This document shows positions 1 through 6,593 of a stretch of DNA of 14,281 nucleotides, in pieces. Position 1 is the first letter of the stretch. Each line of letters starts with the position of its first letter. Source of the DNA: Campylobacterales bacterium (GTDB taxonomy: Bacteria; Campylobacterota; Campylobacteria; Campylobacterales; QNZT01). A program made the translations under genes and the position numbers. Below the pieces are notes generated by a model, which searched no databases, was not told where the DNA came from, and worked only from the letters and a program-made list of their open reading frames with translations. Where the stretch lies: positions 1 to 14,281 of the forward strand of contig JALSQA010000127.1 of assembly GCA_026985685.1 (NCBI GenBank), given 5' to 3'.

Positions 1-835
1 TTTAGTAGCTCTTATTATAGGATTGATTGTAGCAGCGATAGTATTTTTCATAGTTAAAAACTCTATTTCAAAAAACAATAAAATAACTGATAACAACCGT
101 GCAAGTATCAATACACTCTTTACTATACCACTAATATTTGCAGCGGCTTTGCTTAGTTTTGCACACGGAGCCAATGATGTTGCCAATGCTATTGGACCAC
201 TTGCAGCTATTAGTGATGCTGTAACAAGTGGAGGTATCTCTGCAAAAGCGGGTATTCCTTTTTGGGTGATGGCAGTTGGAGCTATGGGTATTTCTGTAGG
301 ATTGGCACTTTATGGTCCAAAACTTATCAAAACAGTAGGTTCTGAAATCACTGAACTTGATCAAATGCGTGCTTTTTCTATCGCAATAGCTGCTGCTATT
401 ACTGTGATCATAGCTTCTCAACTTGGACTTCCTGTTAGTTCCACACATATTGCAGTTGGTGGTGTTTTTGGTGTTGGTTTTTTAAGAGAGTGGCTTGATA
501 CAACAGATGAACAAACACTTCTTTTACAAAGAGAAGAAGAAATCTCAAAAATAGAAAAAACATTTCATGCTTATCAACATGAACTTCAAACACTTGAGGC
601 AAAAGAGAGTAAAAAGAAATCAGATTATCAAAGGATTGTTTCACTTTACAAAGATATTGATGAACTTGAAGAAGAGATTAAAATAGCAAAAAAACAGCTC
701 AAAAGTGTTTTAAAAATCAAATATGTAAAACGTGATGCTGTCAAAAAAATCATTGCAGCTTGGATTATAACTGTGCCTGCAGCTGCTTTTATATCAGCTT
801 TGATTTTTTATATGATTAAAGGAATATCTCTATAG
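1..835 (+). CDS. PiT-family inorganic phosphate transporter, 3' part (5' end outside window)
   Basis: Inner-membrane phosphate permease of the PiT (PitA/Pho-4) family, normally driven by H+ or Na+. The frame is open to the left edge (codons begin at base 2). A TTG at 23 lies inside a membrane helix and is not the start, so 277 C-terminal residues are visible. They hold the second PiT repeat: the signature GANDVANAIGP (about residues 56-66), hydrophobic helices on both sides, and the conserved GLPVSSTH block (about 144-151). Next comes a charged, Lys/Glu-rich segment of about 70 residues (about 170-245) that looks like an alpha-helical coiled coil, then one last helix. PitA of E. coli, as I recall it, has only a short loop here. 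The gene converges on the carbonic anhydrase gene. Family is sure; ion coupling and affinity cannot be read from sequence. Confidence 0.93.
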   Translation, partial: LVALIIGLIVAAIVFFIVKNSISKNNKITDNNRASINTLFTIPLIFAAALLSFAHGANDVANAIGPLAAISDAVTSGGISAKAGIPFWVMAVGAMGISVGLALYGPKLIKTVGSEITELDQMRAFSIAIAAAITVIIASQLGLPVSSTHIAVGGVFGVGFLREWLDTTDEQTLLLQREEEISKIEKTFHAYQHELQTLEAKESKKKSDYQRIVSLYKDIDELEEEIKIAKKQLKSVLKIKYVKRDAVKKIIAAWIITVPAAAFISALIFYMIKGISL

Positions 836-879
836 TTAATCATATATCTTTGGAAATGGAGACTTTAGTCCCCTCTAGC

Positions 880-905
880 AGAAGTCAAGTTAAAACTTGA
901 CTTCT
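880..905. terminator. Perfect 12-bp inverted repeat between convergent genes
   Basis: AGAAGTCAAGTT (880-891) and its exact reverse complement AACTTGACTTCT (894-905) are separated by two bases. The repeat lies between the stops of the phosphate transporter (+) and the carbonic anhydrase (-), so a hairpin could end transcription from both sides. Neither strand has a clear T-tract after it, so it is not a textbook intrinsic terminator. It could instead protect mRNA 3' ends or bind a protein. Confidence 0.6.
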
Positions 906-911
906 AAGGAT

Positions 912-1571
912 TTATTCCTCTTTTTTAGCCGCTTGACTTAAAGGTAAATATTCCTGGAAATGGCTATCATAATATGAAATTTCACAACTAGCAATATCAT
1001 AATGCCAAGCATTTAAAAAAAGTTTACCTTCTTCTACTCTCTCTTTGACTGCTGGATACGTTAAAAGATTATCAAGTTGTAAAATAGCTGAAACTTTTTC
1101 TGTCAAATCAAGCTTATCTTCTTTTGAAAAATCTTCAGGTATATGCTTTGTTACAAAATTTTTTGCTTCTGCACCAATCTCTAACCATTTTTTTACATGA
1201 ATTAACGAAGGGTTTTCCAATTTTTCAGATTTAAACAAAGATGCAATTGCCCCACATTGTGAGTGACCACAGACAATAATATCTTCTACTTCAAGAACAC
1301 TTACAGCATACTCGATAGCCGCAGCGGTAGCATGAAAATCTTCATCAGGCTTATAAGGAGGTACAAAATTTCCGATATTTCTCATGATAAAAAGATCACC
1401 AGGACCAGTATTTGTGATGAGATTTGGTACAACTCTTGAATCACAACATCCAATAAAAAGAATTTTTGGATGTTGTCCCTGTTGTGCTAGGGAAATAAAC
1501 TTATGCTCATATTTTTTATATTTATCTTGTTTAAACGCTTCGCTTCCAGTGATAATATCATGAATATTCAT
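912..1571 (-). CDS. Beta-class carbonic anhydrase
   Basis: Zinc enzyme that interconverts CO2 and bicarbonate; 219 aa, the usual size for the bacterial beta class. All zinc and active-site residues are visible: Cys42-x-Asp44-x-Arg46 in IGCCDSRVVP, then His103 and Cys106 in VCGHSQCGA. The Asp/Arg dyad is intact. There is no signal peptide, so it should be cytoplasmic and supply bicarbonate to carboxylases; in an autotrophic Campylobacterota it could serve the reductive TCA cycle (inference). The ATG follows AGGAG by 10 nt. The gene lies 18 nt downstream of rpoN on the same strand and is probably the last gene of that operon, ending at the inverted repeat at 880-905. A can-type name would fit, but I do not assign a symbol from sequence alone. 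Confidence 0.95.
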   Translation of the reverse strand: MNIHDIITGSEAFKQDKYKKYEHKFISLAQQGQHPKILFIGCCDSRVVPNLITNTGPGDLFIMRNIGNFVPPYKPDEDFHATAAAIEYAVSVLEVEDIIVCGHSQCGAIASLFKSEKLENPSLIHVKKWLEIGAEAKNFVTKHIPEDFSKEDKLDLTEKVSAILQLDNLLTYPAVKERVEEGKLFLNAWHYDIASCEISYYDSHFQEYLPLSQAAKKEE

Positions 1572-1589
1572 GTACTATTTTCTCCTTTT

Positions 1590-2858
1590 TTATGATAATT
1601 CTAGTAAATATAGCTTCTTTCTCTCTGATGAACTAGCAATATTTGCTTGCATACGATACTTTGTAACTGTTCTTCTTCCTATTTTTATATCAAATTTTTT
1701 CTCCACTTCTGCAACAATTTTATTGTCACTAAGTGGCTTTTTGTGATCTTCATGTCTTATAACCTCTTTGATAAATTCCTTGATCTCTGTATTTGATGTT
1801 TCACCATCTTCTCCCATTCCAATAGCAAAAAAACTCTTAATTGGGAAAATACCTCTCTCACAAGAGAGATATTTATCAGAAATTGCACGAGATATAGTAG
1901 AGTGATGACGCTCCAGCTCCATCGCAAGATCATCTAGTTTCATAGGTTTTATAGGACCGCCAGTAAAAAAATCATATTGATACTCTACAATCATCAAAGC
2001 GATTTTTGTCAATGTTGCTTTTCGCATATCCAGGGCATCTACGAGTAACTTGGCATCTTTGATTTTCTCTTTTACAAAATCAAATTTATCTTCTATCCCA
2101 CCCAATTCTATCTCAATGGCAGGATAATATGCTTCATTTAAACTCACTTCAAATTTACCATTTTTAGTTTCTATCAAAATATCTGGAATAATTTGGGCTT
2201 GTTCTTTTTGGTATGCTATGGCTGGTGGATTATGAAATTTTTTGATCACACGTATAGCATCATTGAAAAATTTCTCTTTTTTGTAAGATTTAATATTTTC
2301 AAAATCTTCAATAATACGCTTAGTGCAATGATAAACACCATCATCTAAATCATAATGATCAAGTTGAAATAAAAATGACTCCAGTAAATCTACAGCACCA
2401 ATACCATGAGGCTCAAGATAAGCAAATTTTTTACGAACACTCTCTACATCTTCTACACTTTCACCTATATCTTTAGCAAATTGTTTAATATCCACATCAA
2501 AATAACCATTTGTATTAAGATTGTCGATAATTGCATAAGCTATTTTTTTTGATTTTTTTGTTAGAAAAAGAGGTGGTACAATTTGCTCAAATAAAATATC
2601 ATAAAGTGATTTTTCAGAAGAATTCATCGCTTCTATCTCATCTGTGACAGCATTTTTCTGATAATGCTGACGCTCTTTTGGATGATGTGTTCTAGAACTT
2701 ACTTCATTACCTGATTTTATTTCAACAAACGGATTCTCTTTTGTAACTTCATCTAGTGTCTCTTTTAATGAAGATAAATCTGATTGCAATATCGGTAGCC
2801 AACTACGCATAGTTTGAGAAAGTTTTTGTTTTTGTCTTGTACTATGACGAAGTTTCAT
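1590..2858 (-). CDS. rpoN: RNA polymerase sigma-54 factor
   Basis: Alternative sigma factor that recognises -24/-12 promoters and needs an AAA+ activator; in Campylobacterota it drives mid-class flagellar genes and sometimes nitrogen genes. The 422 aa show the sigma-54 layout. Region I (about 1-48) is Leu-rich and contains KLSQTMRSWLPILQSDL. A variable linker (about 50-85) follows, then the core-binding part. A helix-turn-helix spans about 306-345 (HHSTISR at 318-324). The RpoN box GRRTVTKYR at 394-402 is close to the canonical ARRTVAKYR. Region I has fewer Gln residues than the enterobacterial protein. The start ATG overlaps the lptB stop as ATGA, with GAGGA 9 nt upstream, so translation is likely coupled. 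lptB-rpoN adjacency is widespread in Proteobacteria. Confidence 0.97.
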   Translation of the reverse strand: MKLRHSTRQKQKLSQTMRSWLPILQSDLSSLKETLDEVTKENPFVEIKSGNEVSSRTHHPKERQHYQKNAVTDEIEAMNSSEKSLYDILFEQIVPPLFLTKKSKKIAYAIIDNLNTNGYFDVDIKQFAKDIGESVEDVESVRKKFAYLEPHGIGAVDLLESFLFQLDHYDLDDGVYHCTKRIIEDFENIKSYKKEKFFNDAIRVIKKFHNPPAIAYQKEQAQIIPDILIETKNGKFEVSLNEAYYPAIEIELGGIEDKFDFVKEKIKDAKLLVDALDMRKATLTKIALMIVEYQYDFFTGGPIKPMKLDDLAMELERHHSTISRAISDKYLSCERGIFPIKSFFAIGMGEDGETSNTEIKEFIKEVIRHEDHKKPLSDNKIVAEVEKKFDIKIGRRTVTKYRMQANIASSSERKKLYLLELS

Positions 2859-3580
2859 ATTTTAAAATCCTCACCAAGATAGTGCTTACGAACAAGCTCG
2901 TTGTTTGAAATTTGTGAAGCATCACCCTTTGCCAGCAATTCTCCACTTTTAATCACATAAGCTCTATCACAAATAGATAAAGTTTCACGTACATTATGAT
3001 CTGTTATCAAAACACCAATACCAAGATCTTTAAGATCAGACACAATACTCTGGATATCATTGACAGCCAATGGGTCTACTCCAGCAAAAGGTTCATCCAA
3101 GAGTAGAAAATTTGGTTCAATTGCCAAACTTCTTGCAATTTCACATCTTCGTCTCTCGCCTCCGCTAAGAGAAATCCCCAAACGTTTACGAATATGTCCA
3201 ATATTAAATATTTCTAAAAGCTTTTCAACACGTCTATGTTGCTCTTTTTTATCAGATAAAGCAAGTTGTGCTGCTAGCATTAGATTATCTTCTACACAAA
3301 GTTCTTTGAAAATACTTGATTCTTGAGGTAAATACCCTACCCCCATCTTTGCACGTACATGAAGAGGTGATTTGGTAATATCTTTGTCATTTAGATAAAC
3401 AGCACCTGAACTAGGGGATATCAAACCACAAATCATATAAAATGTCGTTGTTTTACCAGCACCATTAGGACCTAAAAGCCCTACTACCTCTCCACTCTTT
3501 ACATCAAGAGAAAAATCTTTAATAATAGGTGTTTTTTTAATTGTTTTGAAAAGATGTTCTGCTCGTAATGTGTGACTCAT
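2855..3580 (-). CDS. lptB: LPS export ABC transporter ATP-binding protein LptB
   Basis: Cytoplasmic ATPase of the LptB2FG complex, which extracts LPS from the inner membrane and powers its transport to the outer membrane. At 241 aa it is the same length as E. coli LptB as I recall it. Motifs in order: Walker A GPNGAGKTT (37-45), Q-loop Gln86, signature LSGGERRR (138-145), Walker B LLLDEP (159-164) with Glu163, and H-loop His195 in TDHN. The sequence is LptB-like throughout, not a generic ABC ATPase. The start has AGGA 7 nt upstream, inside the end of tsaE. It sits 4 nt after tsaE and overlaps rpoN by 4 bases. The membrane partners lptF/lptG and lptA/lptC are not in this window. Confidence 0.95.
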   Translation of the reverse strand: MSHTLRAEHLFKTIKKTPIIKDFSLDVKSGEVVGLLGPNGAGKTTTFYMICGLISPSSGAVYLNDKDITKSPLHVRAKMGVGYLPQESSIFKELCVEDNLMLAAQLALSDKKEQHRRVEKLLEIFNIGHIRKRLGISLSGGERRRCEIARSLAIEPNFLLLDEPFAGVDPLAVNDIQSIVSDLKDLGIGVLITDHNVRETLSICDRAYVIKSGELLAKGDASQISNNELVRKHYLGEDFKI

Positions 3581-3584
3581 AAAC

Positions 3585-3983
3585 CTATCCTATTTTGTAC
3601 TCTCTTTTTTCTCCAGCGGAGATGATCTCTACAGTTAAAAAGTCAAAACCGTATGCCTCTAAAATCTCTGCAAATTTATCATCTGCCCACTCTACAAAGT
3701 GATATCCTGGGCTTTGTAAATTTTCCAAAAGTCCACTCTGTATAAATTTGCTCGTACCTTCATTGTAAATATCATAATGAAAAATACGATCATCATAAAC
3801 ATTCATAATAGAAAATGTGGGAGAAGTTGCTTCCTCTTTGATACCAATATATTCAACAAATGCTTTGACCAAAGTTGTTTTTCCACTAGCAAGTGTACCT
3901 TTAAGCAAAACAATCCCACCATCTGGTAATTTTTGCTTAATTTTTACAACTACATCATTTATTTCATGTATAGATTTTATCAT
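3585..3983 (-). CDS. tsaE: tRNA threonylcarbamoyladenosine biosynthesis ATPase TsaE
   Basis: P-loop ATPase that works with TsaB and TsaD to form N6-threonylcarbamoyladenosine at position 37 of ANN-decoding tRNAs. The 132 aa form a single small domain of slightly short family size. Visible motifs: Walker A GTLASGKTTL (29-38), the switch-like SPTF (54-57), HYDIY (69-73) and VEWAD (97-101), the last two being TsaE hallmarks. The P-loop differs from the common GDLGAGKTT form (Thr30 and Ala32-Ser33) but keeps Gly34-Lys35-Thr36. The start lies 3 nt after the trpD stop and has no clear Shine-Dalgarno sequence, so it probably depends on ribosomes finishing trpD. It precedes lptB by 4 nt. Confidence 0.93.
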   Translation of the reverse strand: MIKSIHEINDVVVKIKQKLPDGGIVLLKGTLASGKTTLVKAFVEYIGIKEEATSPTFSIMNVYDDRIFHYDIYNEGTSKFIQSGLLENLQSPGYHFVEWADDKFAEILEAYGFDFLTVEIISAGEKREYKIG

Positions 3984-3986
3984 AAT

Positions 3987-4970
3987 TTATAACAAATTGG
4001 AAGTTTTTACAATAGTTTGCAAATGTTTTTTTGCACGATGTGAATCTATAGCCTCTTTTGCCATTTCGATTCCCTCTTGCATATCTCTTGCTTTGCCCTC
4101 TACTGCAAAAGCCATAGCAGCATTTAGTAAAACTATATCTCTTTTTGCACCTTTTTCTTTAGTATCAAAAATATCTAAAGTAATTTGTGCATTATACTTT
4201 GCATCACCACCTAAGATAGCTGAAGATGGGGCAAGTGAAAAGCCATATTCCTGCGGATCTATGATAAAATCTGTTGTTCTTTGATCTTTAAGCATTGTCG
4301 CATATGTCACATCACAGATACTAATTTCATCCATTCCATCTTTACTACTTACAGCAACTGCGGACTTTGTATCTAAAAGTTGCAAAGCTGAGATAATTCT
4401 ACTTAAAAAATCATCACTAAAAACACCTATGAGATATTTCTGTGCTCCAGCAGGATTGGTAAGTGGTCCTAATATATTGAAAATAGTACGATGATCAAGA
4501 CTTTTTCTAATAGGCATGACATACTTCATAGCAGGATGATGATTGATAGCAAACATGAAAGTAAAACCTGTTTCTTCTAAAAGTTTCACCTGTTTTTTGG
4601 GATCTAAGTTTAAATTTATACCAAGTGTTTCAAGCATATCTGCTGAACCTGAATTGCTCGTAATAGCACGATTGCCATGTTTTGCAACATAACAATCCAT
4701 AGATGATAACAGTAATGCAACAGTAGAAGAGATATTAAAACTACCACTTTTATCACCTCCTGTACCAACAACATCTATCAATTTTGCTCTTAATTCTTCA
4801 TTCATATCCAGCTTGATAGAATGAGAACGCATCACTTCTACCGCTGCTGCAATCTCCTCGGCACTTTCACCTCTTTGGTAAAGTTCTACAAGATAGTTTT
4901 TAGCCTCATCTTCTGGCATAGTACCATTAAAAATATTTTCAAACTTTTCTTTAGCTTCATTAAACATCAT
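3987..4970 (-). CDS. trpD: Anthranilate phosphoribosyltransferase
   Basis: Second step of tryptophan synthesis: transfers phosphoribosyl from PRPP to anthranilate. The 327 aa match a stand-alone enzyme without a fused TrpG glutamine amidotransferase. Motifs: GTGGDKSGSFNIS (69-81) for PRPP binding, KHGNR (97-101), SGSADMLE (107-114), and GPLTNPAG further on. An N-terminal helical domain precedes them. Two ATGs stand in tandem. The first (4970) overlaps the S4 gene stop as ATGA but is only 3 nt from AAAGGA. The second (4967) is 6 nt from it and would remove one Met. No other trp genes are in the window, so this gene is separated from the rest of its pathway and read with tsaE, lptB and rpoN. 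Confidence 0.95.
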   Translation of the reverse strand: MMFNEAKEKFENIFNGTMPEDEAKNYLVELYQRGESAEEIAAAVEVMRSHSIKLDMNEELRAKLIDVVGTGGDKSGSFNISSTVALLLSSMDCYVAKHGNRAITSNSGSADMLETLGINLNLDPKKQVKLLEETGFTFMFAINHHPAMKYVMPIRKSLDHRTIFNILGPLTNPAGAQKYLIGVFSDDFLSRIISALQLLDTKSAVAVSSKDGMDEISICDVTYATMLKDQRTTDFIIDPQEYGFSLAPSSAILGGDAKYNAQITLDIFDTKEKGAKRDIVLLNAAMAFAVEGKARDMQEGIEMAKEAIDSHRAKKHLQTIVKTSNLL

Positions 4971-5242
4971 ATTTCCTTTACATACTCATCTTTTTTACTT
5001 TTGGGTATTGATTTTGTTACAGGAATCTGTAATACTTCATAACGAACTTTTTTTTCCAAATAAGCAATCTCAATAATATCACCTACCTTTACATCTTTTG
5101 CAGGTTTGGCAACAACACCGTTTATAGAAACAACTTTAGACTTACACATATCCTCAGCAATAGCCCTTCTTTTTGTAATATTTACACTATTTATAAATTT
5201 ATCAACTCGCAAAAATAACCTTTGAACTTTTTTTGCATTCAT
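4967..5242 (-). CDS. S4-domain RNA-binding protein, RqcP/Hsp15-like
   Basis: Small basic protein, 91 aa from the ATG at 5242, made almost entirely of one S4 (alpha-L) RNA-binding domain. Visible features are RVDKFI (12-17), TKRRAIAED (23-31), SINGVVAK (39-46) and VKVGD (51-55), then a Lys-rich tail. The pattern closely resembles Bacillus RqcP (YabO), which binds stalled 50S subunits in ribosome quality control, and also Hsp15; I cannot separate the two by eye. The ATG has no Shine-Dalgarno sequence. A TTG at codon 11 (5210-5212) has CAAAGG 6 nt upstream and would give an 81-aa protein starting right at the domain, as RqcP does. It is the first gene of the operon and overlaps trpD by ATGA. Confidence 0.88.
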   Translation of the reverse strand: MNAKKVQRLFLRVDKFINSVNITKRRAIAEDMCKSKVVSINGVVAKPAKDVKVGDIIEIAYLEKKVRYEVLQIPVTKSIPKSKKDEYVKEI

Positions 5243-5257
5243 TTTAGTGAAAATATG

Positions 5258-5263
5258 TATAAT
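5258..5263 (+). promoter_or_regulatory. Predicted -10 box for argG
   Basis: Exact TATAAT preceded directly by TG, in T-rich DNA, 29 nt before the argG ATG. The expected start near 5270 gives a leader of about 23 nt. It faces the - strand TATAAT at 5276-5281, so the two predicted transcription starts nearly coincide. Confidence 0.55.
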
Positions 5264-5275
5264 TTACGATAAATT

Positions 5276-5281
5276 ATTATA
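5276..5281 (-). promoter_or_regulatory. Predicted -10 box for the S4-trpD-tsaE-lptB-rpoN operon
   Basis: On the - strand this reads TATAAT, an exact sigma-70-type -10 hexamer. It lies 33 nt upstream of the ATG at 5242, so transcription should start near 5269. No strong -35 is visible, which is normal in Campylobacterota, where T-rich upstream DNA replaces it. Confidence 0.55.
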
Positions 5282-5292
5282 GAGGTTTGTGT

Positions 5293-6543
5293 ATGAAAAA
5301 AAATATTAAAAAAGCTGTACTAGCTTATAGTGGTGGTTTGGATACAAGTATCATCTTAAAATGGCTGCAAGATGAGTATAATTGCGAGGTAGTAACATTT
5401 ACTGCTGATTTGGGACAAGGTGAAGAGGTCGAACCTGCACGCCAAAAAGCACTTGATTTTGGTATAAAAGAAGAAAATATATTTATATTAGATTTAAGAG
5501 AAGAATTTGTAAAAGATTTTGTATTTCCTATGTTTAGAGCAAATGCTATATATGAAGGTGAGTATCTCTTAGGAACATCTATAGCTAGACCACTTATCGC
5601 AAAGAAACAGATAGAAATCGCCCACAAAACGGGAGCTGATGCAGTAAGTCATGGTGCAACAGGAAAAGGAAATGATCAAGTAAGATTTGAGTTGGGTTAT
5701 CTTGGACTTGATCCCCAGATTGCAGTCATAGCCCCATGGAGAGAGTGGGATTTAAATTCTCGTGAAAAACTTCTGGCATATGCAAAAGAACATGGAATAC
5801 ACATAGAAAAAAAAGGTAAATCATCACCATACTCAATGGATGCAAACCTTTTACATATCTCATATGAAGGTCAAATCCTTGAAGATCCAGCACAAGAACC
5901 AGAAGAAGATATGTGGCTGTGGACTAATTCACCTGAAAATGCACCAGATGAAGCAGAATATATCACAATCAGTTACAAAAATGGAGATCCTTATGCTATA
6001 AATGGCAAAGAAATGACACCTGCTACTATATTAGAAACACTAAATACATATGGAAACAAACATGGAATCGGTCGTATTGATATTGTAGAAAACAGATACG
6101 TCGGTATGAAAGCCAGAGGATGTTATGAAACACCAGGCGGGACGATCATGTTAAAAGCACACAGAGCTATAGAATCAATAACTCTTGATCGTGAAGAAGC
6201 ACATCTAAAAGACGAACTTATGCCACGCTATGCAAAACTGATCTACAATGGTTACTGGTGGTCTCCTGAGAGAGAAATGCTACAGTCAGCGATCGATAAA
6301 ACACAAGAAAATGTCAACGGTGAAGTAAAACTAAAACTTTACAAAGGCAATGTAATAGTTGTTGGAAGAAGTTCAAACGAATCTTTGTATTCAGAAGAAC
6401 ACTCAACATTTGAGGAAGATGAAGTTTATAATCAAAAAGATGCCGAAGGATTTATCCGTCTAAATGCACTTCGTTTCATCATAGAAGGTAATAAACAACC
6501 CAAACGTTTAGAGCGAATGCATAAAAATAAAGATACACTTTAA
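5293..6543 (+). CDS. argG: Argininosuccinate synthase
   Basis: ATP-dependent joining of citrulline and aspartate, the penultimate step of arginine synthesis; cytoplasmic tetramer in the family. The 416 aa are close to the usual 400-odd. Motifs: the PP-loop AYSGGLDTS (11-19), [14 protein letters not shown] (87-100), and [14 protein letters not shown] (120-133) for ATP and aspartate. The [12 protein letters not shown] block lies further along. I start at the ATG at 5293 because AGAGG (5281-5285) sits 7 nt upstream. An in-frame TTG at 5287 would lie only 1 nt from that site. The gene is monocistronic, divergent from the S4-rpoN operon, and ends in a hairpin terminator. It is the only gene of its strand in the middle of the window. 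Confidence 0.97.
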   Translation: MKKNIKKAVLAYSGGLDTSIILKWLQDEYNCEVVTFTADLGQGEEVEPARQKALDFGIKEENIFILDLREEFVKDFVFPMFRANAIYEGEYLLGTSIARPLIAKKQIEIAHKTGADAVSHGATGKGNDQVRFELGYLGLDPQIAVIAPWREWDLNSREKLLAYAKEHGIHIEKKGKSSPYSMDANLLHISYEGQILEDPAQEPEEDMWLWTNSPENAPDEAEYITISYKNGDPYAINGKEMTPATILETLNTYGNKHGIGRIDIVENRYVGMKARGCYETPGGTIMLKAHRAIESITLDREEAHLKDELMPRYAKLIYNGYWWSPEREMLQSAIDKTQENVNGEVKLKLYKGNVIVVGRSSNESLYSEEHSTFEEDEVYNQKDAEGFIRLNALRFIIEGNKQPKRLERMHKNKDTL

Positions 6544-6549
6544 CAAACT

Positions 6550-6591
6550 AATCAAAGGATATGTACATAGCACATCCTTTGATTTTATTTT
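6550..6591 (+). terminator. Rho-independent terminator after argG
   Basis: AATCAAAGGAT (6550-6560) pairs exactly with ATCCTTTGATT (6574-6584), an 11-bp stem with a 13-nt loop that can pair further with a bulge. TTATTTT follows on the + strand. It begins 7 nt after the argG stop. The convergent pgm gene ends at 6594, so pgm transcripts also run through it, but the T-tract favours argG. Confidence 0.8.
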
Positions 6592-6593
6592 GC

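Noticed and set aside
303..320. TGGCAC as a possible sigma-54 promoter, considered because rpoN is present
   Set aside because: It lies inside coding sequence and no TTGC-type -12 element follows at the right distance. No good -24/-12 pair was found in the gaps I checked.
131..448. 105-aa open frame on the - strand opposite the phosphate transporter
   Set aside because: Composition rich in Cys, Ser and Asn with no motif; it is a shadow of the conserved PiT signature region.
3817..4284. 155-aa open frame on the + strand across tsaE and trpD
   Set aside because: It lies opposite two well-recognised genes, spans their junction, shows no known motif, and is Ser/Ile-rich as expected from the complement of AT-rich coding DNA.
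5287..5292. argG start at the TTG at 5287
   Set aside because: It would be 1 nt from AGAGG; the ATG at 5293 has proper spacing.
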